A DNA stretch of 8,340 nt. It comes from Herminiimonas sp. GTDB taxonomy: Bacteria; Pseudomonadota; Gammaproteobacteria; Burkholderiales; Burkholderiaceae. The DNA lies in contig JACMQD010000221.1 in NCBI GenBank assembly GCA_014377155.1, forward strand, positions 1-8,340, in the 5' to 3' direction. The notes beneath the pieces were generated by a model that was not told the origin of the DNA, searched no databases, and saw only the letters and a list, made by a program, of their open reading frames with translations. This document shows positions 1 to 5,330 of this stretch, in pieces. Position 1 is the first letter of the stretch. Every line of letters begins with the position of its first letter. The position numbers and the translations under genes are program-made.

Positions 1-48
1 GAACAAAATTTTCGAATTTACTGGGCACGAATCGCAATCAATAAGCAT
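1..48 (-). CDS. Possible start of a gene running off the left edge
   Basis: Reading leftward from an ATG at 48-46, a frame stays open for 16 codons to the window edge (begins MLIDCDSCPV). There is no clear ribosome binding site in front of it, and 16 codons are too few to judge. It is listed because the LexA operator at 98-117 lies about 50 bases upstream of its ATG and could control it. It may equally be a chance open stretch. I do not recognise the family. Confidence 0.15.
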   Translation of the reverse strand, partial: MLIDCDSCPVNSKILF

Positions 49-71
49 CGAGAAAATCTACTAAAACTTCG

Positions 72-101
72 ATGACGCAAGCGTCGGAATATCTATATAC
101 T
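72..101 (+). promoter_or_regulatory. Candidate promoter overlapped by LexA operator
   Basis: A -35-like hexamer ATGACG (72-77, 4 of 6 to TTGACA) is separated by 18 bp from a -10-like hexamer TATACT (96-101, 5 of 6 to TATAAT). Transcription would start near 108, rightward. The LexA operator at 98-117 covers the end of the -10 and the start site, the usual geometry for SOS repression. The hexamer matches are seen directly; promoter activity is inferred. Confidence 0.45.
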
Positions 102-117
102 GTACGCACATACAGTA
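98..117. promoter_or_regulatory. LexA operator (SOS box)
   Basis: The site has perfect 7-bp palindromic arms, TACTGTA and TACAGTA, around a 6-bp centre. It contains the full CTGT-N8-ACAG core and matches the outer TACTG/CAGTA of the E. coli consensus exactly. LexA of beta- and gamma-proteobacteria is known to bind this form; binding here would repress until RecA-stimulated LexA self-cleavage after DNA damage. Candidate targets are a rightward short transcript (about 108-350) or a leftward gene off the window edge. No recognisable SOS protein is encoded next to it in the window. Confidence 0.8.
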
Positions 118-242
118 TTCGTCGAAGACCATTTCCGTCGATCCGCTACCCCTCGGTGTCAAAACCTGTGGCTCGACTCTTTCATGCAGAGTTGCGCTTC
201 GGTCTCTTCGCCGGGATCAATTCCGCTTTCTTCGCTTCACGT

Positions 243-287
243 GCCTGCGACAAGATATTCGTTATGAACGACCATCTTGTCGCAGGC
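243..287. repeat. 45-nt inverted repeat / long hairpin
   Basis: A perfect 14-bp inverted repeat (GCCTGCGACAAGAT at 243-256, its complement at 274-287) encloses 17 nt. Within those, TCGTT (259-263) and AACGA (267-271) form a second 5-bp stem around an ATG triloop, leaving only a 2x2 internal loop. The whole element folds as one near-continuous hairpin. No T run follows on either strand, so it is not a standard intrinsic terminator. Candidate roles are an RNA structural element, a protein-binding site or a relic of a small mobile repeat. Confidence 0.7.
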
Positions 288-321
288 GCTTGTGCAATGG
301 CGTCAACTGGCGCACCAACCG

Positions 322-350
322 GTTCTGGCAATCGTGCCAGGACGACTTTT
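322..350 (+). terminator. Terminator-like hairpin with short T run
   Basis: Bases 322-330 pair with 335-343 (9 bp, one T-G wobble) around the tetraloop ATCG. GAC and four Ts (347-350) follow, so it would act on rightward transcription. The T run is short and set back by 3 nt, so efficiency is uncertain. It lies at the stop codon of the leftward regulator gene and has no T run for that direction. Confidence 0.4.
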
Positions 351-675
351 AATGCAGTGCGCCTGCAGCCTCGGCACCCATCAAATCTACCGTCTTCGGC
401 TTTCCCTGGACATGACTTAAACGGTATTTGTTGCGGCGGTCGCCCATCAAGTCCCGCAAATCCCGAATACTGATGTCGGCAACCTCATGCATACGAATAA
501 GCAGCGACGCGCCGACTGGCAAGCGCTTGTGCCGTATCTTGCTTATCACAGGGGGCGCTACTTCGAGTGCTCTTGAAAGCGCAGCATCATTCTTGAGATG
601 CATCCGCTCCAATAAAGTGTCCAACAAGCGATTAGGATTGTAACTTTCCTGTGCTATTTGCTCATGTTCGATCAT
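349..675 (-). CDS. Small helix-turn-helix (Cro/XRE-like) DNA-binding protein
   Basis: This is a 108-residue cytoplasmic protein with a predicted lambda-repressor-like fold. Helices around residues 29-38 (NDAALSRALE) and 40-50 (APPVISKIRHK) read as helix-turn-helix with a basic recognition helix. They are followed by a conserved-looking LPVGASLLIRMHEV segment and a GDRR motif (78-81). I recall short proteins of this pattern from Oxalobacteraceae genomes annotated as hypothetical or transcriptional regulators; the target is unknown. The start is set at the ATG at 675-673 because GGAGG lies 8 nt in front of it. The upstream in-frame ATG at 690 would place that ribosome binding site inside codons 1-3 (five extra residues). 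The gene is monocistronic, with a 400-base AT-rich upstream region. Function beyond DNA binding is inference. Confidence 0.8.
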   Translation of the reverse strand: MIEHEQIAQESYNPNRLLDTLLERMHLKNDAALSRALEVAPPVISKIRHKRLPVGASLLIRMHEVADISIRDLRDLMGDRRNKYRLSHVQGKPKTVDLMGAEAAGALH

Positions 676-690
676 GACAGCGTCCTCCAT

Positions 691-1097
691 TGTGATTGAG
701 AAACGAGATTAAGTATCAAAGTGTAACCAAGTGACATCCCATTCCTATTTAAATTCCATCCTCGACATCAATTTCATAAAAATAATGAAATTATTAAATA
801 GAAACGTTATTCGATAATGCAATGAAGACAAGTAGATATGTTTCGTTTTGACAGTCAATTTGGGCACGGAATTTTGAAATGGTTCGATTACCTGCATAGC
901 ATATATATCAACATTTACGCAGATATGCGGGATTGCACTTTCTCTGCGCCCGATCAGAGAACTTGATTAGGAAGCGCACAGAAATCGCCACCATGTGTAA
1001 CGACGTGTAAGGAGCGTCAACGCTTGCTTTTAGGATGGCGTTTCTGCCTTAGTTTCACAGATTCATCTTTTAATCGAATTACTCCATAGGAATCACC
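691..1097. other. AT-rich intergenic region between divergent genes
   Basis: No gene is supported in this 407-base gap, which must hold the promoters of the leftward regulator and the rightward Ala/Lys-rich protein gene. It contains an 8-bp inverted repeat (770-792), a perfect TTGACA (848-853) without a good -10 at the proper distance, three copies of GTGTAA (721, 995 and 1005), and a near-palindrome AGCGTCAACGCT (1012-1023). Base composition is clearly more AT-rich than the flanking coding regions. No promoter can be assigned with confidence. Confidence 0.6.
770..792. repeat. AT-rich 8-bp inverted repeat
   Basis: AATTTCAT (770-777) and ATGAAATT (785-792) are perfect complements separated by 7 A/T bases. 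The spacing puts the half-sites 15 bp apart, which would suit a dimeric DNA-binding protein, perhaps the helix-turn-helix protein encoded about 95 bases away. In AT-rich DNA a chance match is quite possible. Confidence 0.35.
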
Positions 1098-1427
1098 ATG
1101 TCTAAATTGATCGCTATTCTGGTTGCAAGCTTGCTCACTACCTCCGTTTTCGCCCAAGCAACTGCCCCTGTTACACCGGCCGCACCTGCCACACCCGTCG
1201 CAGCCGCCAAAGTCGTCAAGGCAGAAGCGAAAGAAGCCAAGGCTGACGCGAAAGCGACTGCCGCTGAGGTGAAGACAGATGCCAAGGCAGACAAGAAACT
1301 GGCTGTCGCTACCGCAAAGAACACTGAAACAAAAACCAAGGCCCACGCCAAGAAAGTCACGGCACATACAAAAGCCAAAGCCAAGACAGACGAAGTCAAA
1401 GCAGACGCTTCGACAGCAACCAAGTAA
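1098..1427 (+). CDS. Exported Ala/Lys-rich low-complexity protein
   Basis: This is a 109-residue protein with a clear Sec signal peptide (Lys3, hydrophobic 4-18, cleavage after SVFA at residue 19). The mature 90 residues are a Pro/Ala/Thr stretch (about 20-36) followed by a Lys/Ala/Glu/Asp-rich tract likely to be a long charged helix. By count, 29 of the 90 are Ala and 19 are Lys. There is no Arg, Gly, Cys, Met, Ile or aromatic residue, so it has no hydrophobic core. Such proteins are often labelled TolA-like from composition alone; I see no TolA domain. The role is unknown: periplasmic, possibly bound to polyanions or the envelope. AGGAA (1088-1092) lies 5 nt before the ATG, and a strong terminator follows, so it is a single-gene unit. 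Confidence 0.8.
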   Translation: MSKLIAILVASLLTTSVFAQATAPVTPAAPATPVAAAKVVKAEAKEAKADAKATAAEVKTDAKADKKLAVATAKNTETKTKAHAKKVTAHTKAKAKTDEVKADASTATK

Positions 1428-1440
1428 TCAGGCAGAATGA

Positions 1441-1472
1441 AAAAAGGCAGGGGAATCCCCTGCCTTTTTTTT
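1441..1472 (+). terminator. Strong intrinsic terminator
   Basis: GGCAGGGG (1446-1453) pairs perfectly with CCCCTGCC (1457-1464) around a 3-nt loop. The stem is extended by A1441-1445 pairing with Ts, and eight Ts follow (1465-1472). It lies 14 bases after the stop of the Ala/Lys-rich protein gene. The A run on the left makes it potentially bidirectional. Confidence 0.93.
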
Positions 1473-1571
1473 GTTGGCCATGAACTTTGTCAGGCGTCGA
1501 ATCGTTAGGTCGATCCTGCAATCCACGCACGGCCTGTTAATAAATTACAAAAACCGATCGCGACCCATCCC

Positions 1572-1802
1572 ATGAAAAAGTATGTCGGCATACTTGCACT
1601 GACACTTGCCTTCAGTCCATTTGCACATGCCCAGGTTTATTTCGATTCAGGCAGCGCGCAACCGAAGAATGCGCAAGGTGCCTACCGCAACAGCGCCCGA
1701 AAAAATCCACAGCCGGTGCGTCGCGCAGTGCGTTGCCGCGACGGTTCGATCACCTATGCGCGCCAGCATATCTGCCGCGGACATCGAGGCATTCGCTACT
1801 AA
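1572..1802 (+). CDS. Small exported two-cysteine protein
   Basis: This is a 76-residue protein with a typical signal peptide (KK at 2-3, hydrophobic core 5-17, cleavage after AHA at residue 20). The mature part is about 56 residues, basic, with two cysteines (C55, C68) in the C-terminal segment CRDGSITYARQHICRGHRG, which could form one disulphide. The CxDG...C..H.G pattern resembles short secreted domains with a C-DG-S...C-HGG signature (DUF3761-like), but this is recollection of a pattern, not a search result. There is no obvious ribosome binding site before the ATG, so expression level is uncertain. An overlapping frame (1606-1845) lacks a signal peptide and is rejected. The gene is convergent with the CAP lipoprotein gene, with 39 bases between stops. 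Confidence 0.65.
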   Translation: MKKYVGILALTLAFSPFAHAQVYFDSGSAQPKNAQGAYRNSARKNPQPVRRAVRCRDGSITYARQHICRGHRGIRY

Positions 1803-1841
1803 GGTGATCGAGCGCATACAAAACCTTACCAGCGTCCGAAA

Positions 1842-2852
1842 CTAGTACGCGGGGCCGGCGGCATTTGACGTTACCTGCGCAGTCGTGAATGACCATACCC
1901 GACTGACCGCAACGCCGTCGACTGATCCCGCGAACTGGACATCGTATGTGGTGGCTGGCACCAGCACGTCGAGCGGCACGATGGATGCAGCCGAGACGGG
2001 CGTATTGCGATCGACCGCATTGGTCAATAGTCTGGTGCGTAACTGTGCGCCGTTGCCGTTGCGAGGTTTGATCGTGAAGGTCTGGACCGTGACCTTCGAA
2101 GTAATATCCGCATGCACGCTGACCGGATAGCCGACTTCGTTCAAATCCGGCACCGGATCGGGGGATTCGAAATCACTATAGAAAACGACCGGCACACGCT
2201 GCTGATCGGCAAAGGGATAGACCACGAACTTGCCGTTGCCCAGCGCGGCACTCAAACCGTTGACCGTGAAATCGGTGGTGTAGTAGGTGTAGCCGCTCGG
2301 CGTCGCTGCGGTGGCGGTGCCAGCTTCCTTGAAACTGGGGTCGAAAATCGCAAAGCGGTGATAGATCGCCGCGATCAGCCCTTCGGCCGCTTCCGGTCCG
2401 GTGGTCCTGCCAGTGCTTGAAATGACTTCACCAAAAGCATAACTGCCTTGTGAAAACCGGTAGCCTGCCGCCGTCAGCCGGTCTGAAACCTGGGCGCCGG
2501 TAAATCCTGGCTTGCCGACCGTCTGCACATGCGTGATCGTGTTATTGATGCGTTGGTAATTCGAGTGACCGAGCGCCGCGTTGTCGATAGTGGCATTGCG
2601 CGTCAAAGGGCTTTCCCCCATTTGCCGACGCCGGTAATTGAACCAGTTGAAACCATCGGTGGCGACGTCATTCGTCAGGCGCGGCTCGGCCGGATCGGCG
2701 GTGACAGTTGACGGTGCTGAAGGGACGGCAACTGCTGGCGATGCAGTCGCTACCTGATTGCCGCCATTGCCGCCACCGCCGCCGCATCCGGCCAGAACCA
2801 GTGCCACCAGCAACGCCGATACGGGGATCGTAAACTTACCTGCCTGAATCAT
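1842..2852 (-). CDS. CAP (SCP/PR1) domain lipoprotein
   Basis: This is a 336-residue predicted lipoprotein: the signal peptide ends in lipobox LAGC with Cys23 as the lipidated residue. A run of glycines and a Pro/Ala/Ser/Thr linker (24-55) follow. Residues about 63-195 look like a CAP domain, with FNWFNYRR at the first helix, His108, a GEV motif with Glu142 in the GEN position, and YHRFAIFDPSFKEAG with His165 and Glu176. These supply the His/Glu residues of the family's central cavity. Residues about 240-324 form a beta-rich C-terminal domain like an Ig/Fn3-type fold (TFTIKP...VPATTYDVQFAG...WSFTT). Bacterial CAP proteins are extracytoplasmic with mostly unknown activity. GGGAG lies 5 nt before the ATG. 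It is in the same direction as the kinase gene upstream but separated by 138 bp, so probably independently transcribed. Confidence 0.85.
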   Translation of the reverse strand: MIQAGKFTIPVSALLVALVLAGCGGGGGNGGNQVATASPAVAVPSAPSTVTADPAEPRLTNDVATDGFNWFNYRRRQMGESPLTRNATIDNAALGHSNYQRINNTITHVQTVGKPGFTGAQVSDRLTAAGYRFSQGSYAFGEVISSTGRTTGPEAAEGLIAAIYHRFAIFDPSFKEAGTATAATPSGYTYYTTDFTVNGLSAALGNGKFVVYPFADQQRVPVVFYSDFESPDPVPDLNEVGYPVSVHADITSKVTVQTFTIKPRNGNGAQLRTRLLTNAVDRNTPVSAASIVPLDVLVPATTYDVQFAGSVDGVAVSRVWSFTTAQVTSNAAGPAY

Positions 2853-2897
2853 GTCAGCTCCCTGAAAACACCGTCTCTAAGGCCAACCATACCGGTT

Positions 2898-2912
2898 GAT
2901 CGACTGTCGATC
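2898..2912. promoter_or_regulatory. Short dyad upstream of the lipoprotein gene
   Basis: GATCGAC (2898-2904) and GTCGATC (2906-2912) form a perfect 7+1+7 dyad about 46 bases upstream of the lipoprotein ATG. The position would suit an operator. The motif is short and built from common GATC/CGA elements, so chance is possible. Confidence 0.25.
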
Positions 2913-2990
2913 GTGGCACCGCAAAAGCCATTGAAACGCGGCCTGGCGATTCGGTTTCACTTCATTGGCGAGTGGACTCGCTTTGCGCCA

Positions 2991-4439
2991 CTATACCGCA
3001 GGCGTTAAAACCCGGCTGGCAGGAAAAACTACCCGAATATGCAGACCGCGGCCATCAGCACCGCTATCAAGCGTCAGGTCGGCATTATGCAAGGCGACAA
3101 TATCGCGCACGATGGTCAAACCGAGGCCGGCGCCGCCCGGATTGACCTGTTGCGAAGTGGCGGCCCGATAGAACGGCGCAAAAACCCGCTCGCGCTCGGC
3201 CACCGGAATGCCGACGCCAGTATCGTCGATCTCGAAAGCAGGTTGGGTACCCGCTGTGACGCGCAGCGAAATCATGCCGCCCGCAGGCGTATAGCGAATT
3301 GCGTTGTCGAGCAGATTGACGATCAGTTCATGCAACAGCAACGCATTCCCCGTGATGATTGTCTCGAGTGGCGCATCGAGCGACAGGTCGATGTCCTTTC
3401 TGACCGCTGCCAGTGCCAGCTCTAGCCCGACCTGGCGCGCCACATCGACCAGCGATACCGCCACCATGCCGCCTTCGGCAGCCCCATGCTCGGCGCGTGC
3501 CAGCGTCAGCAGGCGATTGGCCAGGTGCACGGTGGCATCAGTCGTGCGGGCGATGCTTTCGACGATTTCGCGCATGGCTTGCGGATCGTTTTCGCGCAGG
3601 GCCAGTTCGGCCTGCGTCTTCAATACCGTCAGCGGCGTGCGCAATTGATGCGAAGCGTCGGCAATAAAGCGCCGCTGGCCGGTAATCAGTCCTTGCAGGC
3701 GTTCCATGTAACGGTTCATGGCGGCCACCAGCGGCCGCACTTCCTTGTGCACCAGCGCCGGATCGAAATCGGTCAGGTCGGTGCTAGCGCGCGCCTCGAC
3801 TTCGTTGCGCAAACGCATCAGCGGGCGCAGCACAAGCCGGACCGCAAACCATGCCAGCAGTGCCGCGGCCACGACCAGCACGGCCTGGCGCCACAAGGTA
3901 TCGAACAGGATCTGGCGCGACAAACCGCGCCGCGCATCGATGGTTTCGCCAACCTGGATCAGGGCAATGCCGCGCATGGAGTCGTCGTAGACCGGTTGAT
4001 GCAATGCGGCGATGCGCACCGGCTGGTCGCGGTAGCGCGCATGATAGAAACGCACCAGCGCAGGATAGGCGTCCGAGCGCGGCACGTCGGGTGGCACGCC
4101 GGGCAGGTCGTCATAACCGGAAACGAATTCGCCATTGATGCCGGTGACCTTGTAGTACAGCCGTCCGAGCGAATCGGTTTCGAAACTGTCGAGCGCGACA
4201 TACGGCACGTTGGCGACTACCTTGCCATCGATGATCGACACCCGTTCTGCCAGCGCACGAGTCGATGCCAATAGCGATCGGTCATAGGCCATGTCGGCGG
4301 CGTCCAGCGCATTGCCGTACACCGATACCGAATCGATGGCCACCAGCACGCCGAGCGGAATCAGCAGCCATCGCAGCAATTGCCCGCGCAGGCTGCCGAG
4401 CGGCTTGACCGCATCCGGCGCGCGCTCGCTCGATATCAC
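2991..4439 (-). CDS. TctE-like sensor histidine kinase
   Basis: This 482-residue inner-membrane kinase would sense a periplasmic ligand and phosphorylate the regulator encoded just upstream. Transmembrane segments lie at about 24-42 and 185-205 and enclose a periplasmic domain of the 2CSK_N type found in TctE-family kinases. A HAMP-like linker (about 200-255) follows. The H-box FIADASHQLRTPLT carries phospho-acceptor His264. The ATP-binding domain has an N-box (HELIVNLLDNA, Asn375/Asn379), a G1 box DDTGVGIP (405-411), an F-box FAPFYR (420-425) and a G2 box GGAGLGL (435-441). All catalytic motifs are intact. The start is a GTG (4439-4437) overlapping the regulator stop as GTGA, which implies translational coupling. 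TctE/BctE kinases in other bacteria respond to tricarboxylates; the ligand here is unproven. Confidence 0.93.
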   Translation of the reverse strand: MISSERAPDAVKPLGSLRGQLLRWLLIPLGVLVAIDSVSVYGNALDAADMAYDRSLLASTRALAERVSIIDGKVVANVPYVALDSFETDSLGRLYYKVTGINGEFVSGYDDLPGVPPDVPRSDAYPALVRFYHARYRDQPVRIAALHQPVYDDSMRGIALIQVGETIDARRGLSRQILFDTLWRQAVLVVAAALLAWFAVRLVLRPLMRLRNEVEARASTDLTDFDPALVHKEVRPLVAAMNRYMERLQGLITGQRRFIADASHQLRTPLTVLKTQAELALRENDPQAMREIVESIARTTDATVHLANRLLTLARAEHGAAEGGMVAVSLVDVARQVGLELALAAVRKDIDLSLDAPLETIITGNALLLHELIVNLLDNAIRYTPAGGMISLRVTAGTQPAFEIDDTGVGIPVAERERVFAPFYRAATSQQVNPGGAGLGLTIVRDIVALHNADLTLDSGADGRGLHIRVVFPASRVLTPAV

Positions 4440-5119
4440 GCGCGGTCCTGCGCTTCGAGCAGGTAGCCGAGGCCGCGCAGGGTCGTGATGGCGACGCGTC
4501 CCGGACCGGCGCGCTCGAGTTTCTTGCGCAGCCGATGGATATAGATTTCGATCGCATCCGGGTTGGCGTTGTCATCGAGCGTAAACACTTCGTCGAACAA
4601 TTTATCCTTGGAGACTGCACGCCCGGCACGCATGAGCAAGGCTTCGAGTACGGCGTGTTCGCGCGGTGTCAGTGCCAGCAACATTTCGCCGTAGGTGAAC
4701 ATACGCGAGATGGTATCGAAGCGCAGGGCACCGCACGCCACACTGACAGCTTCGTTGCCCTGGCTGCGGCGCAGCAGGGCCTTGACGCGTGCTTCCAGCT
4801 CGGCCAGTTCGAACGGCTTGGCCAGGTAATCGTCGGCGCCGAGGTTCAAGCCCTGCACCCGGTCGCTCAATCCGCCGCGCGCCGTCAGAATCAGCACCGG
4901 CGTCTTGCGGCCACGTGCGCGCAAGCGTCGCAGCACGTCCAGCCCATCCATCTTGGGCAATGTCAGGTCAAGGATCACCAGCGCATAGTCCTGCGTGTGC
5001 AACAGACTGTCGGCGTCGGCACCATTCATGGCGCACTCGACCGACAACCGCGCATCGTGCAAGGCCTTGGCAAGCCAGCGCGACAGTTCGACATGATCTT
5101 CGACTAACAAGATGCGCAT
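4436..5119 (-). CDS. TctD-like OmpR-family response regulator
   Basis: This 227-residue transcription factor pairs with the overlapping kinase gene. The receiver domain (1-117) has acidic pocket Glu7/Asp8, phospho-acceptor Asp51 (ILDLTLPKMDG), Thr79 (LTAR) and Lys101 (AKPF). The winged-helix domain (about 127-222) has LTPREHAVLEAL, the recognition region DAIEIYIHRLRKKL and the wing TLRGLGYLL, typical of OmpR/PhoB. The start is placed at ATG 5119-5117 because the family begins MRILLVEDH. A longer frame from 5182 adds 21 residues unlike any receiver domain. No good ribosome binding site precedes 5119. It is divergent from the Bug-family gene, a frequent TctD target arrangement, so it likely activates that operon and itself. 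Confidence 0.93.
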   Translation of the reverse strand: MRILLVEDHVELSRWLAKALHDARLSVECAMNGADADSLLHTQDYALVILDLTLPKMDGLDVLRRLRARGRKTPVLILTARGGLSDRVQGLNLGADDYLAKPFELAELEARVKALLRRSQGNEAVSVACGALRFDTISRMFTYGEMLLALTPREHAVLEALLMRAGRAVSKDKLFDEVFTLDDNANPDAIEIYIHRLRKKLERAGPGRVAITTLRGLGYLLEAQDRA

Positions 5120-5135
5120 GGGCGGCCATAAAAAA

Positions 5136-5159
5136 GTGAAATGAAAGCGAATTGAAAGC
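5136..5159. promoter_or_regulatory. Direct repeats, candidate response-regulator site
   Basis: TGAAAGC occurs at 5142-5148 and 5153-5159, an 11-bp period, with a further partial copy GTGAAA at 5136-5141. Tandem half-sites one helical turn apart are typical for OmpR/PhoB-type dimers. The site is 17-40 bases upstream of the regulator ATG, so it could mediate autoregulation and, in the 211-bp divergent region, control the transport operon. On the rightward side a -10-like TATCAT lies at 5226-5231, without a clear -35. Binding is inferred. Confidence 0.4.
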
Positions 5160-5330
5160 AGCGGCGCGTAAAGTCGGTCCATCAGAAAAACAAGATAGAG
5201 ACAATCCGCTGCACCGCCATTTTTTTATCATACCGACATTCACCGTTTTTGGGACCAGTGCGGTCAACGGCGAACCAACAGAATGGCGCGGCGCTACGGC
5301 AAGCGCGCTGGCAACGACAAGGGAGGAGCG

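Larger units (their letters stand above)
108..350 (+). ncRNA. Possible SOS-controlled short transcript
   Basis: This interval runs from the predicted start site under the LexA operator to a terminator-like hairpin. It has no convincing gene. A long open frame crosses it, but its only upstream ATG (72) lies before the predicted start site and its internal GTG/ATG codons lack ribosome binding sites. A 27-codon frame from an ATG at 184 also lacks one. Two strong hairpins (243-287 and 322-343) would dominate the RNA fold. A small regulatory RNA or a transcript with a tiny peptide is plausible, but the evidence is only arrangement and structure. Its 3' end would abut the 3' end of the opposing regulator gene. 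Confidence 0.25.

Noticed and set aside
186..260. Weak resemblance of the frame-translated LFAGINSAFFASRACDKIF to the N-terminus of Y-family polymerases (UmuC/DinB), attractive next to a LexA site
   Set aside because: The match needs gaps, lacks the catalytic Asp context, and the sequence after it does not continue the similarity. It may be chance; a profile search of this frame could settle whether it is a decayed remnant.
243..287. Hairpin as an integron attC site or intrinsic terminator
   Set aside because: No GTTRRRY/RYYYAAC core pair flanks the element, no integrase or cassette array is present, and no T run follows on either strand.
72..473. Rightward 133-codon open frame
   Set aside because: Its ATG lies upstream of the predicted start site of the SOS promoter. 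It has no ribosome binding site, crosses the LexA operator and hairpins, and its second part is antisense to the helix-turn-helix gene.
1606..1845. Rightward 79-codon frame overlapping the two-Cys protein
   Set aside because: It has no signal peptide or family pattern, while the overlapping frame has a textbook signal peptide; this is a shadow frame.
2966..2990. GCGAGT/ACTCGC hairpin just after the kinase stop as a terminator
   Set aside because: It is only 6 bp with a 2-nt loop, and no T run follows in the leftward direction.
3486..4274. 262-codon rightward frame antisense to the kinase gene
   Set aside because: The kinase frame has all conserved motifs. The antisense product is Gln/His/Arg-rich low-complexity, as expected for a shadow of GC-rich coding sequence.
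4535..5107. 190-codon rightward frame antisense to the response regulator
   Set aside because: Complete overlap with an intact OmpR-family gene, and a Gln/His-rich composition without domain features.
5120..5182. N-terminal extension of the response regulator (21 extra residues)
   Set aside because: Receiver domains of this family begin directly with MRILLVEDH, and the extension would overlap the candidate regulator-binding repeats.
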